Shown: positions 16,806 to 25,799, counted from the stretch's first letter. The stretch: 64,000 nucleotides of DNA from Microbacterium sp. LKL04 (GCF_900102005.1 NZ_LT627736.1:2852001-2916000), one strand, 5' to 3'. Numbers and translations are program-made. The notes: generated by a model from the sequence alone, not told the origin.

Positions 16806-17579
16806 TCACGGCTGGCAGACGGGGCACCAGAATACGACGCGCTCGCTTGTCGCGCGGGCACCGAGCTCCGACCCCTGGATGAGCGTGCCGCAGCGCCGAC
16901 ACGGCTTACCGCCGCGCCCGTAGACCCAGGTCTGCTTGCCCGGGCGGTTGTCGCCGGTGAACGTGCGTCCCTGCCGGTCCCGGTTGGCGCGAATCATGCG
17001 CACGCCCGTGTCGATGAGACCCGCAATGTCGACGTCCTTTGCGAGCGCGGTGGGGCGGATGCCGCGCACGAACAGCAGCTCGTTGGCGTATTCGTTGCCG
17101 AACCCGGCGACATTCCGCTGGTCGAGCAGCGCGACATGGATCGCGCGCTCGTCCGCCGCGACGTTGGCCACGGCCTTCGCCGCATCCCAGTCGGCGGCGA
17201 GCGGATCGGGTCCGAGGTGGCCGACGACGCGCTCCTCGTCGGCGGTGGGGAGGACCTCAACCATCGCGAGCTCGAAGCCGACGGCATCCGCGGGTCTCGT
17301 CCCGACGATCGCGCGGGCCTGGAACGCGGGGGCGCGCCACTTCTGACCCGGGCGGTAGACGTGCCAGCGGCCCTCCATCTTGAGGTGCGAGTGCAGGGTC
17401 TGCGCCCCGATGCGCATCAGGAGGTGCTTGCCCCGCGGCACGACTTCGCGGACGGTCTCGCCGCGCAGGTCGACCGTGGCGCTCCGCGGCACACGCACCT
17501 CGAAACGCGTCACTTCGTGGCCTGCGAGCGCCTCGTGCAGCTTCCGCGCGGCGCGGAAGACGGTGTCACCCTCAGGCAT
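16806..17579 (-). CDS. nei2: Fpg/Nei-family DNA glycosylase (endonuclease VIII type)
   Basis: Base-excision repair enzyme that removes oxidised bases and cleaves the abasic strand. The 257-aa product starts MPEGDTVFRAARKLHEAL; after Met removal Pro2 is the Schiff-base nucleophile and Glu3 the general acid. The beta-sandwich carries RGKHLLMRI, the H2TH region lies around ALLDQRNVAGFGNEYANELL, and the C terminus is a four-Cys zinc finger (CRRC and CPVC). Length fits the actinobacterial Nei2 group. The gene starts 14 bases after lhr, so the two probably form one transcript of DNA-repair functions. Confidence 0.93.
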   Translation of the reverse strand: MPEGDTVFRAARKLHEALAGHEVTRFEVRVPRSATVDLRGETVREVVPRGKHLLMRIGAQTLHSHLKMEGRWHVYRPGQKWRAPAFQARAIVGTRPADAVGFELAMVEVLPTADEERVVGHLGPDPLAADWDAAKAVANVAADERAIHVALLDQRNVAGFGNEYANELLFVRGIRPTALAKDVDIAGLIDTGVRMIRANRDRQGRTFTGDNRPGKQTWVYGRGGKPCRRCGTLIQGSELGARATSERVVFWCPVCQP

Positions 17580-17593
17580 GGGTCGCCTCCGGC

Positions 17594-20500
17594 TCAGGCA
17601 CGCTGCGGCTCCCGTGCGCCGCGCCGCAGGGTGAGGCCCTTGGGCGATTCGACGAAGCCGGCGTCTCGGAGGGCGCGGCCGGCGGCGGTCGTGTAGACGA
17701 AGGCGCCGCTGACCTGCTCGATCGTGAGGGTGTCGAGTCCGCGGGCACGCGAGGTCTCGACGAGGCTCCGCGCGGCGGCGACCAGGACGTCCTCGTCGTC
17801 GGTGAAGGCGAGGGCGGTGCGCCCGCCCCGCTCGAGGTACAGCACGAGCGTGCCGTCGACGAGCACGACCAGTCCGCCGGCCTTGCGGCCCGGGCGGTGG
17901 TTCACGCCCTCGATCGACGGCCAGTTCAGCGCCGCGCCATAGGGGTTCGCGGGATCGGTGGCGGCGAGCGTGCGCGCGGTGAGCGGAGCGGGCTCGGGCA
18001 CCGACGCGAACTCGCGGAGCCTGTCGACGGTCGCGGAGGTGGCGAACTGGGCGGCGCCGAGCTTCTCGACGAAGTAGCCGCGTCGGCAGTGTCCGGCATC
18101 CTCGAATCCCGCCAGGATCCGATACACCTGCGCGAAGCCGCCGGGCACGCCCTCGGCCTGCACCGAACCGCGCGTCACGACGCCGTAGCGCTCGAGGAGC
18201 ATGCCCGCCGTCGCGGTCGCCCGGAGGGTCGCGTCGTCGTCGGGAATGGGCAGGAGCGACCAGCGGCCGCCGACCATCGCGGGGCGCTGCGGTGCGGGCC
18301 GTGCGGCGGCCGCGATCGGCGTGCCGCGGAACATCCGGGTGCGGGGCGTCCGCCGCGTCACACGGTGCGCCTGCGATCCGCCGGCGAGGAGTCCCCGGAC
18401 GGGGGCGAAGGTGTCGTTCGTGACGCGTCCCGACCAGGTCAGGTTCCAGAGCGCGTCGATGACGGATTGCTCGTTCGGCGCGTCGACCATGCCGGCCAGC
18501 TGTCCCGCGAAGTACGCGCCACCGGCTCCGAGCGCCTCGAGGATCGACTGCTCGAACGGCGTCGGCTCGTCCTCGGGCGTCGGGAGTGTGAGGGTGGCGA
18601 CGTCTGCGGGGTGCAGTGCGATCCACCCGTCGCGCCCGGGCAGCGAGCCGTGTCCCGACCACAGCACCTCGCCCGTCGCGGTCAGCTCGTCGAGCAGAGC
18701 GGGGGAGTAGTTCCGCACCCGCGACGGCAGGATGAGCGACTCCCATGCGCTCGCGGGAAGCGGCACGCCGGCCAGTTGCTCGACGACGGCGAGCACCCCG
18801 TCGACGCCTTCGAGCGGACGCGTCAGGTGCTGCCAGACGGGCAGGAATCGTCCCAGCGCCTGCGGTTCGACGGGCTCGACGCTTCCGCGGATCGCGGCGA
18901 GCGAGCGCATCCGGATGCGGCGCAGCACCTCGCTGTCGCACCACTCGAGGTCGTCGGGGTGGGCGGAGTCCGCGGGCAGGAAGAACCCGCTCGCGAGCCG
19001 GCCCTGAGCTTCGAGTCGCTGCAGCGTCTGACGGGCGACGGCGCCGCCCACGCCGAGGCGCGTCGCGACGTCGGCGGTCCGAAACGGACCGTGAGTGCGG
19101 GCGTACCGGGCGACGAGGTCGGCGAGCGGATCGGCGACCGGTTCGAGGAAGGCGGTCGGGATGCCGACGGGCAACGCCGCCCCGAGCGCGTCGCGCAGAC
19201 GACCCGCATCCTCGATCCCGGCGATGCGGGCCGCGCCGCCGAACGTGACGCGGATCGCGCGGCGGGTCTCGACGAGCTCGTCGAGGAGCGCGGCGGCATC
19301 CGTATCGGTCGCAGCGGGCGCCGGCGCGTCGGGGTCCGCCGCGGCGCCTTCGAGCCGCTCGGCGACCTCGGCGACCGACAGGGGCCCGAGCAGCCGCAGC
19401 AGGTCGGCGACGCCCTCGACACCGCGCACCCGCCTTGTGGGGTCGAGGCGCTGGAGCTCACGCTCGTACTGCTCGATGACGCCCGGGTCGAGCAGCTCGC
19501 GCATCTCGATCTTGCCGAGCAGTTCGCTCAGCAGGGCCGGGTCGACCGACAGCGCGGCCGCCCGCCGCTCCGCGAGGGGCGAGTCGCCCTCGTACATGAA
19601 CGCGCCGACATATCCGAAGAGCAGGTCGCGCGCGTATGGCGAGGGCGAGCTGGTCGTCGTCTCGACGAGACGGATGCGGCGGTCGGCGATGCTCCGCGCG
19701 ATGCGCAGGAGGGCAGGCAGGTCGTAGACGTCCTGCAGCACCTCGCGGAGCGTCTCGAGGATGATCGGGAAGGTCGGGTGTTCCTTCGCGACCTCGAGCA
19801 ACTGCGCGGAACGCTGCCGCTGCTGCCACAGCGGCGACCGCTTGTTGGGGTTCAGTCGCGGCAGCAGCAGCGCGCGTGCGGCGCACTCGCGGAACCGCGA
19901 GGCGAACAGTGCAGACCCGCCGACCTCCGAAGTGACGAGCTGCTCGAGCTCGTCGGCGTCGAAGACGAACAGCTCGGCTCCCGGCGGCTCGGCATCCGTG
20001 TCCGGCACCCGCGCGATGATCCCGTCGTCACTCGCGACGGCGGCTCCTTCGACACCGAGGCGTTCCCGGATCCGCGCGTTGACGGCCAGCGCCCACGGTG
20101 CGTGTACGTGCATGCCGTACGGGGAATGCAGGATGACGCGCCAGTCGCCGACCTCGTCGCGTGAACGCTCCACGGTGAGCGTCTTGTCGGTCGGCAGGCT
20201 GCCGGTGGCTTCGCGCTGTTCGCCGATGTAGGCGAGCAGGTTGCCGATGGCGTTGTCGTCGAGGCCGGACTCCCGCAGCCGTGCAGTGGCCTTCTCGGGC
20301 TTCGACGTCGACAGCTCGCGTGAGAACTTGCCGAGCGCCTCGCCGAGCTCGGCGGGACGGCCGAGTCCGTCACCGTGCCAGAACGGGAGCTTGCCCGGCT
20401 GCCCGTAGGCGGGGAGGACGTTGACGCGGTCGTGGGTGATCTCGACGATCCGCCAGCTGGTGGTGCCGAGGGTGAACACGTCGCCCACGCGGGACTCGTA

Positions 20501-22360
20501 GACCATCTCCTCGTCGAGCTCGCCGACGCGGGCGTTGCGGGCCTCGCCCGAGATGAAGACGCCGAACAGCCCCCGGTCGGGGATCGTGCCGCCGCTGGTG
20601 ACCGCGATGCGCTGCGCGCCGGGCCGGCCGGTGATGGTCCCGGCATCCCGATCCCACACGACGCGCGGCCGCAGCTCGGCGAAGGCGTCGGAGGGATACC
20701 GCCCCGCGAGCAGGTCGAGGGTCGCCTCGTACGCCGAGCGGGGAAGCGAGCGGAACGGGGCCGAGCGCTTGACGGTCTCGAACCAGCCCTCGACGTCGAG
20801 CACGGCCACGGCGGAGGCGGCGATCGTGTGCTGGGCGAGGATGTCGAGCGGGTTCTGCGGCACCGAGATGGCCTCGATCTGCCCCGCGAGCATCCGCTCG
20901 GTCACGACGGCCGTGTGCAGGACGTCGCCGCGGTGCTTGGGGAACAGGGCCGCGCGGCTGACCTCGCCGACCTGGTGACCGGCGCGACCGACGCGTTGCA
21001 GACCGGATGCCGCCGAGGGCGGCGCCTCGACCTGGATCACGAGGTCGACGGCGCCCATGTCGATGCCGAGCTCGAGGCTGCTCGTCGCGACGACGCAGCG
21101 CAGCGCCCCGGACTTCAGCTCGTCCTCGACCTGCGCACGCTGCTCCTTCGACACCGAGCCGTGGTGGGCCTTCGCGAGGATCGCCTCGACGCCCGCCGAC
21201 GCTCCCGCCTGCGCCGCCCTGACCGCTCCTCCAGACGGCGCATTCGCGCCGCCCGGAGCCTCTGCTGCCGGGACCCTCATGGCGGCCGGCACCGTTTGAT
21301 CCGGCACGTCGATGCCGACACGCTCGGCGTAGATCTCGTTCAGCCGTCCCGTCAGGCGCTCGGCGAGGCGCCGCGAGTTCGAGAAGACGATCGTGGACCG
21401 GTGGGCGAGGATGCGGTCGACGATCGCTTCTTCGACGTGCGGCCAGACCGATCCGGTCATCTCCGACGACTGCGGCGGCGTGTACCAGTTGCCGCCGTCG
21501 CCATCGTCGTCGTCGGCATCGACCGCGACCGGCTCATCCTCTTCCGGCGCGCCAGGCGGCGGGGGCGGGTTGGTGAGGTCGTCGATCGGCACGACGACGG
21601 AGAGGTCGAATGCCTTCGTCGCCTTCGGCGCCACGATGTCGACGGGAGCTGCGCCGCCCAGGAAGCGGGCGACCTCGTCGATCGGACGCACCGTCGCCGA
21701 GAGGCCGATGCGCTGCGCCGGGGTGTCGAGCAAGGCGTCGAGCCGCTCGAGGCTGACGGCGAGGTGCGCACCGCGCTTGGTCGCCGCGACGGCGTGGACC
21801 TCGTCGACGATGACGGTGTGGATGCCGCGGAGCGTCTCGGCCGCCTGCGAGGTCAGCATCAGATAGAGCGACTCGGGCGTCGTGATGAGGATGTCCGGCG
21901 GATCGGCGAGCAGGCGTCGCCGGTCGGCGGAGGGCGTGTCACCCGACCGGACCCCGACCGTCACATCGGGCGCCGGCATCCCGAGCCTGCGGGCGGACTG
22001 CCCGATGCCCACCAGCGGAGAGCGGAGGTTGCGCTCGACGTCGACGCCGAGGGCCTTGAGCGGCGAGACGTAGAGGACGCGCGTGCGCGGAGGCGCGGCA
22101 TCCGCTCGCTTCTTCTTGCCGCGCGCGGGCTTCTCGCCCTCGGCGGCCGGCTTGTCGGCGACGCGGTCCCGGAAGATGCGGTCGAGTGCCCAGAGGAACG
22201 CCGAGAGTGTCTTGCCGGAACCGGTCGGGGCGACCACCAGCGCGTGCTTGCCGGCCGAGATCGCCTGCCACGCGCCGGCCTGCGCGGCCGTGGGCGCGTG
22301 GAAGGCGCTGCGGAACCAGTCCTGCGTCGCAGGGCTGAACCGCTCGAGGACGTCCGCCAT
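17594..22360 (-). CDS. lhr: ATP-dependent DNA helicase Lhr
   Basis: A 1588-aa superfamily 2 helicase of the Lhr type, a 3'-5' translocase implicated in DNA repair. Walker A APTGSGKT lies at residues 44-51. The DEAH-like box is DEVH, motif III is SATVRP, and the second RecA domain has SSLELGIDMGAVDLVIQ and QRVGRAGHQ. An acidic insertion (DEPVAVDADDDDGDGG) sits between. The long C-terminal half (from about residue 700) is the Lhr-core winged-helix/beta-sheet region plus the extension of full-length bacterial Lhr. GATGAT-N6-ATG and GGGAG precede the start. Downstream nei2, 14 bases away, supports a repair role. Confidence 0.95.
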   Translation of the reverse strand: MADVLERFSPATQDWFRSAFHAPTAAQAGAWQAISAGKHALVVAPTGSGKTLSAFLWALDRIFRDRVADKPAAEGEKPARGKKKRADAAPPRTRVLYVSPLKALGVDVERNLRSPLVGIGQSARRLGMPAPDVTVGVRSGDTPSADRRRLLADPPDILITTPESLYLMLTSQAAETLRGIHTVIVDEVHAVAATKRGAHLAVSLERLDALLDTPAQRIGLSATVRPIDEVARFLGGAAPVDIVAPKATKAFDLSVVVPIDDLTNPPPPPGAPEEDEPVAVDADDDDGDGGNWYTPPQSSEMTGSVWPHVEEAIVDRILAHRSTIVFSNSRRLAERLTGRLNEIYAERVGIDVPDQTVPAAMRVPAAEAPGGANAPSGGAVRAAQAGASAGVEAILAKAHHGSVSKEQRAQVEDELKSGALRCVVATSSLELGIDMGAVDLVIQVEAPPSAASGLQRVGRAGHQVGEVSRAALFPKHRGDVLHTAVVTERMLAGQIEAISVPQNPLDILAQHTIAASAVAVLDVEGWFETVKRSAPFRSLPRSAYEATLDLLAGRYPSDAFAELRPRVVWDRDAGTITGRPGAQRIAVTSGGTIPDRGLFGVFISGEARNARVGELDEEMVYESRVGDVFTLGTTSWRIVEITHDRVNVLPAYGQPGKLPFWHGDGLGRPAELGEALGKFSRELSTSKPEKATARLRESGLDDNAIGNLLAYIGEQREATGSLPTDKTLTVERSRDEVGDWRVILHSPYGMHVHAPWALAVNARIRERLGVEGAAVASDDGIIARVPDTDAEPPGAELFVFDADELEQLVTSEVGGSALFASRFRECAARALLLPRLNPNKRSPLWQQRQRSAQLLEVAKEHPTFPIILETLREVLQDVYDLPALLRIARSIADRRIRLVETTTSSPSPYARDLLFGYVGAFMYEGDSPLAERRAAALSVDPALLSELLGKIEMRELLDPGVIEQYERELQRLDPTRRVRGVEGVADLLRLLGPLSVAEVAERLEGAAADPDAPAPAATDTDAAALLDELVETRRAIRVTFGGAARIAGIEDAGRLRDALGAALPVGIPTAFLEPVADPLADLVARYARTHGPFRTADVATRLGVGGAVARQTLQRLEAQGRLASGFFLPADSAHPDDLEWCDSEVLRRIRMRSLAAIRGSVEPVEPQALGRFLPVWQHLTRPLEGVDGVLAVVEQLAGVPLPASAWESLILPSRVRNYSPALLDELTATGEVLWSGHGSLPGRDGWIALHPADVATLTLPTPEDEPTPFEQSILEALGAGGAYFAGQLAGMVDAPNEQSVIDALWNLTWSGRVTNDTFAPVRGLLAGGSQAHRVTRRTPRTRMFRGTPIAAAARPAPQRPAMVGGRWSLLPIPDDDATLRATATAGMLLERYGVVTRGSVQAEGVPGGFAQVYRILAGFEDAGHCRRGYFVEKLGAAQFATSATVDRLREFASVPEPAPLTARTLAATDPANPYGAALNWPSIEGVNHRPGRKAGGLVVLVDGTLVLYLERGGRTALAFTDDEDVLVAAARSLVETSRARGLDTLTIEQVSGAFVYTTAAGRALRDAGFVESPKGLTLRRGAREPQRA

Positions 22361-22389
22361 GCTCCCATCATCGCGCGGACCACCGACAT

Positions 22390-22415
22390 CGGGCCGGGGC
22401 TTGCGCCCCGGCCCG
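22390..22415 (-). terminator. Terminator hairpin after the ABC-F gene
   Basis: Eleven-base GC arms (22390-22400 and 22405-22415) around TTGC, placed 5 bases after the ABC-F stop and 30 bases before lhr. No T-run. Separates the two minus-strand units. Confidence 0.75.
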
Positions 22416-22419
22416 TCGG

Positions 22420-24096
22420 TCAGACCTCCGTCATCCGTCCGTCCCGGAGTTCGAGCGTGAGCCCCGCCCCGATCCGCGCGAGGAACGCGTCGTCGTGGCT
22501 GACGACGAGCACCGCCCCCCGGTAGGCCGAGAGGGCCTCGACGAGCTGGTCGACCGTGTCGAGGTCGAGGTTGTTCGTCGGCTCGTCGAGTACCAGCAGG
22601 TGCGGCGGCGGGTCGGCCAGAAGCAGGCGGGCGAGCGCCACGCGGAACCGCTCACCGCCTGAGAGCGCCGTGACGGGCCGGTGCACCGTGTCGCCGCGGA
22701 TGAGGAACCTCGCCAGCCGGTTCCGCAGCTCGACGTCGCCCACTCCGGGTGCCGCCGCCCGGATGTTGTCGAGCACCGACGCTGCCTCCGCCAGCCCGTC
22801 CACCCGCTGCGACAAGTACCCGATCCGGCCGGTGTGCGCCTCTGCCCGGGCATCCTCGCGCGCCCAGTGCAGGGCGGATGCCGCATCCGGCCCCGGCGTC
22901 GACCCTGCACCGTCGTCTGAACCTGCACTCGGCACGCGATCCGCTGCCCCCGCCGACGCGACGAGCCGCTCGAGCAGCGTCGTCTTGCCGGCGCCGTTCG
23001 GTCCGATCAGCGCCACCCGCTCGGGCCCCTGGATGATCCAGGAGCGCTCGCCGTCGCCGATCGTCGCGATCCGGCGGCCGGTGCCGACGTCCGGATCGGG
23101 CAGATCGATGCGCACCGTGTCGTCGTCGCGCACGCGTCGTCCGGCGGTGTCGACCGCGGCGCGCGCGGCATCCACCTTCTCGTTCGCCTCGACGCGGAGC
23201 CTGCCCGCCGTCACCTGCGCGGAGCGCTTCATGGCGCCCAACACGATCTTCGGCGCCGCCTTCCGTGCGGCGAGCTTCTTGCCGTGCGCATCGCGCGTGG
23301 CGATCGCCGATTCGACCTGCTGGCGGTCCCGCTTCTCGCGCCGTAGCACCTGCCGCGCCGCCGTCTCGGCCTGTGCAGCGGCGGCCTGCTCCGTCTCGAG
23401 CCAGGACCGCCACGCCGAGTACGGGCCGCCGAAGACCGACAGCTCGGAGCCGTACAGCTCAGCGGTGTCGTCGAGTTCCTCGAGCAGAGCGATGTCGTGA
23501 CTCACCACGACCAGCGTCCCGCGCCACGTCCGCACGAGCTCGTGCACACGGCGACGCGCGTCGCGGTCGAGGTTGTTCGTCGGCTCGTCGAGGAGGGCGA
23601 TCTCGGCGCCGCGCAGGCGGACGCCGATGAGCGCCGCGAGCACCGCCTCACCGCCCGAGAGCTCGCCGACGCGGCGATCGAGAGCTCCGTCCGGCAGCCC
23701 GACCTCGGCGAGCGCCGCCGTCGCTCGAGCCTCGATGTCCCAGTCGTCGCCGACCGTGTCGAAGTGGCGCTCGTCGACGTCGCCGCGCTCGATCGCGCGC
23801 ACCGCGTCGAGGACGGACCCGATGCCGAGCACGTCTGCGACGCGCCGCGACACGTCGAGCGTGAGCTGCTGGGGCAGCAGGTCGACCCGTCCCGCCGTCG
23901 TGATCGATCCGGATGCCGGTTCGAGAGTCCCGGCGATGAGCTTCAGCAGTGTGGACTTGCCGGACCCGTTCCGGCCGACGAGGCCGGTGCGACCGCCGCT
24001 GAAGGCTCCGGTGACGTCGCTCAGCGCGACGGTGCCGTCGGGCCAGGCGAAGGAGAGGCGGTCGAGGGTGACCGCGGAGGTAGAGGTGGTGGGCAT
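22420..24096 (-). CDS. ABC-F family ATPase (ribosome-associated)
   Basis: A 558-aa protein with two ATP-binding cassettes and no membrane segments, as in ABC-F proteins that act on the ribosome in translation or antibiotic protection. The first Walker A GRNGSGKS is at residues 41-48, with signature VGELSGGEAVLAALIG and Walker B ALLDEPTNNLD. The second cassette has GPNGAGKTT, ALSGGERFRVALARLL and VLDEPTNNLDLD. The linker between cassettes (about 230-320) is a charged coiled coil (REKRDRQQVESAIATRDAHG). ATG 24096 has GGGAGG upstream; a farther in-frame start at 24174 lies within the structured leader. The leader hairpins and two short reading frames suggest control by attenuation. Confidence 0.92.
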   Translation of the reverse strand: MPTTSTSAVTLDRLSFAWPDGTVALSDVTGAFSGGRTGLVGRNGSGKSTLLKLIAGTLEPASGSITTAGRVDLLPQQLTLDVSRRVADVLGIGSVLDAVRAIERGDVDERHFDTVGDDWDIEARATAALAEVGLPDGALDRRVGELSGGEAVLAALIGVRLRGAEIALLDEPTNNLDRDARRRVHELVRTWRGTLVVVSHDIALLEELDDTAELYGSELSVFGGPYSAWRSWLETEQAAAAQAETAARQVLRREKRDRQQVESAIATRDAHGKKLAARKAAPKIVLGAMKRSAQVTAGRLRVEANEKVDAARAAVDTAGRRVRDDDTVRIDLPDPDVGTGRRIATIGDGERSWIIQGPERVALIGPNGAGKTTLLERLVASAGAADRVPSAGSDDGAGSTPGPDAASALHWAREDARAEAHTGRIGYLSQRVDGLAEAASVLDNIRAAAPGVGDVELRNRLARFLIRGDTVHRPVTALSGGERFRVALARLLLADPPPHLLVLDEPTNNLDLDTVDQLVEALSAYRGAVLVVSHDDAFLARIGAGLTLELRDGRMTEV

Positions 24097-24195
24097 GTGC
24101 GCCTCCCTTTTGGGGGTGCGCGGACGCCGGCGTCGACGAACCGGTCCGCAGCGCTCGGTGCGGCCGGGCAGCACGGTGTGCTGCGGTCGAAGGGG

Positions 24196-24239
24196 GACGG
24201 TCCGCGCCGGTCGGTGAATCGATCACCGGGCGGACCGTC
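24196..24239 (-). promoter_or_regulatory. Leader hairpin upstream of the ABC-F gene
   Basis: Ten-base outer arms GACGGTCCGC (24196-24205) and GCGGACCGTC (24230-24239) enclose an inner stem CGGTGA/TCACCG (24212-24228). A second small hairpin, GCAGCAC/GTGCTGC on the minus strand, lies between it and the gene (24174-24190). On the transcript both lie between two short reading frames and the ABC-F start. This layout fits ribosome-mediated attenuation, but a plain terminator or stability element is possible. Confidence 0.5.
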
Positions 24240-24277
24240 GCATCGTCCTCGGAGAGGGTCGACGGGTCAGCGCGGGA

Positions 24278-24307
24278 TCACAGCGCGATCGCGTCGACAG
24301 CCTTCAA
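24278..24307 (-). CDS. Putative 9-residue leader peptide (MKAVDAIAL)
   Basis: TTG at 24307 preceded by GAGGAAG opens a nine-codon frame encoding MKAVDAIAL, ending at TGA 24278. It directly follows another short frame and precedes the leader hairpin of the ABC-F gene. Peptides this short cannot be proved from sequence; the ribosome site and position are the only support. Could act as an attenuation sensor for drug-stalled ribosomes. Confidence 0.35.
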   Translation of the reverse strand: MKAVDAIAL

Positions 24308-24317
24308 CGGCTCTTCC

Positions 24318-24344
24318 TCACACTCGGGACAGGACGCCGACCAT
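24318..24344 (-). CDS. Putative 8-residue leader peptide (MVGVLSRV)
   Basis: ATG 24344 to TGA 24318 encodes MVGVLSRV, 33 bases after the esterase stop and upstream of the second short frame. No clear ribosome site is present, and no promoter fits between it and the esterase gene unless it lies inside that gene. Listed because of its place in the ABC-F leader. Confidence 0.3.
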   Translation of the reverse strand: MVGVLSRV

Positions 24345-24376
24345 GGTAGCGACGATGCCGAGCGGATGCCAGGGCG

Positions 24377-25036
24377 TCAGCCGCGCAGACGCGTCAGCTG
24401 CTTCTCGAGGAACACGCGCACGTCGCCGAGCTGCTCGGCCGAGACGCTGTGCGCGAGGTTCGGATAGACGCGTCCACTCAGGTCGGTGTGGCTCGGCAGC
24501 CACTGCGCCGTGTGATCGACGAAGCGCGGCGGGATCACCTCGTCGCGCGCGCCGCGGCCCCAGAACACCGGCGGGCGCACCTCGGCCAGCTCGGCATCCC
24601 CGTCCGCAGGTTCGGGGAAGGCGTACCCGGCGAGGCTGACCGCGAACGCGGCGGCCTGCGGTCGCATCCGCAGCATCTGCAGGGCGATGACCCCGCCCTG
24701 CGAGAACCCGAGAAGGCCGACGGATGCCGCATCCCTCCGCACCTCGTCGACCCACTCCCAGACGGCGGAGGTCGACGCGATGACCTCGCCGTGGTCGCGA
24801 CTCTCGACGCCGTCGATCGTGAACCAGGAGTATCCGGGCATCGGGAAGCGCGGCGCGAGGGGCGCGCGGACGGCGGCCACGACGAACTCGTCGGGCAGGT
24901 GCGGCACCAGGCTGAACAGGTCCGCTTCGTTCGACCCGTAGCCGTGGAGCAGCACCAGCAGCGGACGGCCGCCGCGTTCCTCGGCGGATGCGGACCACAG
25001 GACGGCGTCGGGATCGAGCGGGGAGGCGGCCACCAT
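24377..25036 (-). CDS. Alpha/beta-hydrolase, phospholipase/carboxylesterase type
   Basis: A 219-aa cytoplasmic serine hydrolase of the carboxylesterase/acyl-protein-thioesterase-like group. The oxyanion strand is VLLHGYGSNEAD, the nucleophile elbow GFSQGG, the Asp lies in the GARDEVIP region and the His in NLAHSVS near the C terminus. Substrate is not predictable; esters of short acyl chains are typical. ATG 25036 gives MVAASPLD; an earlier in-frame start at 25114 adds a low-complexity Arg/Gly stretch. CAGGAT lies six bases before the ATG. Divergent from the Nudix-like gene. Confidence 0.88.
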   Translation of the reverse strand: MVAASPLDPDAVLWSASAEERGGRPLLVLLHGYGSNEADLFSLVPHLPDEFVVAAVRAPLAPRFPMPGYSWFTIDGVESRDHGEVIASTSAVWEWVDEVRRDAASVGLLGFSQGGVIALQMLRMRPQAAAFAVSLAGYAFPEPADGDAELAEVRPPVFWGRGARDEVIPPRFVDHTAQWLPSHTDLSGRVYPNLAHSVSAEQLGDVRVFLEKQLTRLRG

Positions 25037-25135
25037 GCGTCCATCCTGCCCCAGCCCTCCGACACGGGCGAGGAGACCGCGGGCGGGGAGACCGCGGGCG
25101 GGGCGCCGCGGCATCCGCTCGGGTATACATGAGGC

Positions 25136-25762
25136 ATGGCCGTCCGCACTCCCGACCCCGACCCGAACGAGCAGGGCGACGAGGGCGCCTCGCGCGATCC
25201 GCTGCGCGGGCTGGGGTCCTCGATGGGGCGTCCGGGCTCCGCCGGCAACCCGGCGTGGCTGAGCGACGTCGAGCTCGCCGAGGCGCGTCGCCGCCTGCCG
25301 ATGCTGTACGTCGAGGCCGTGCCGGTGCGTCTGGACGGTATGGGCGCGGTGACCGACGTCGGCATCCTGCTGCGCGCGACGCCGATGGGCGAGATCTCCC
25401 GCACCATCGTGTCAGGGCGCGTCCGCTACGGCGAGACCGTACGCGACGCGCTGTTTCGTCACCTCGAGAACGACCTCGGCCCGATGGCCTTCCCGCTGCT
25501 GCCGCCGCAGCCCGCCCCGTTCACGGTCGCTGAGTACTTCCCGATCCCCGGCGTGAGCGCGTTCCACGACGACCGGCAGCACGCCGTCTCGCTCGCGTTC
25601 GTCGTGCCGGTGACCGGCACGTGCGAGCCGCGTCAGGACGCCCTCGAAGTCACCTGGATGTCGCCCGAGGAGGCGTCGTCCGACGCCCTCGCCGCCGAGA
25701 TGGAGGGCGGCCGCTCGACCCTCGTCCGGCAGGCACTCGCCTCGGTCGGCGCCCTGCGCTGA
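25136..25762 (+). CDS. Nudix-family protein with degenerate Nudix box (DUF4916-like)
   Basis: A 208-aa protein with a disordered acidic N terminus (residues 1-40) and a Nudix-like fold. The segment GRVRYGETVRDALFRHLEND aligns with the Nudix box GX5EX7REUXEEXGU. The Glu after Arg is His here and the two metal-binding Glu positions read Asn and Asp. It may therefore be catalytically altered or a non-hydrolytic sensor, as in some Nudix-derived regulators. The C-terminal LEVTWMSPEEA is family-like. TATACA lies six bases before ATG. From memory it matches the actinobacterial family catalogued as DUF4916. Confidence 0.75.
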   Translation: MAVRTPDPDPNEQGDEGASRDPLRGLGSSMGRPGSAGNPAWLSDVELAEARRRLPMLYVEAVPVRLDGMGAVTDVGILLRATPMGEISRTIVSGRVRYGETVRDALFRHLENDLGPMAFPLLPPQPAPFTVAEYFPIPGVSAFHDDRQHAVSLAFVVPVTGTCEPRQDALEVTWMSPEEASSDALAAEMEGGRSTLVRQALASVGALR

Positions 25763-25799
25763 CCCAGCCCCGCGCGCGACCCGCGCCGCCGCGCGACCG

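Noticed and set aside
16806..18944. Fusion of nei2 with an upstream frame (712 codons)
   Set aside because: The upstream part is an out-of-frame shadow of lhr. Nei-family catalysis needs Pro2 at the N terminus, so translation must start at 17579.
24377..25114. Longer start for the esterase at 25114
   Set aside because: It adds 26 Arg/Gly/Pro residues unlike the family and runs close to the divergent gene's promoter; ATG 25036 gives the usual N terminus.
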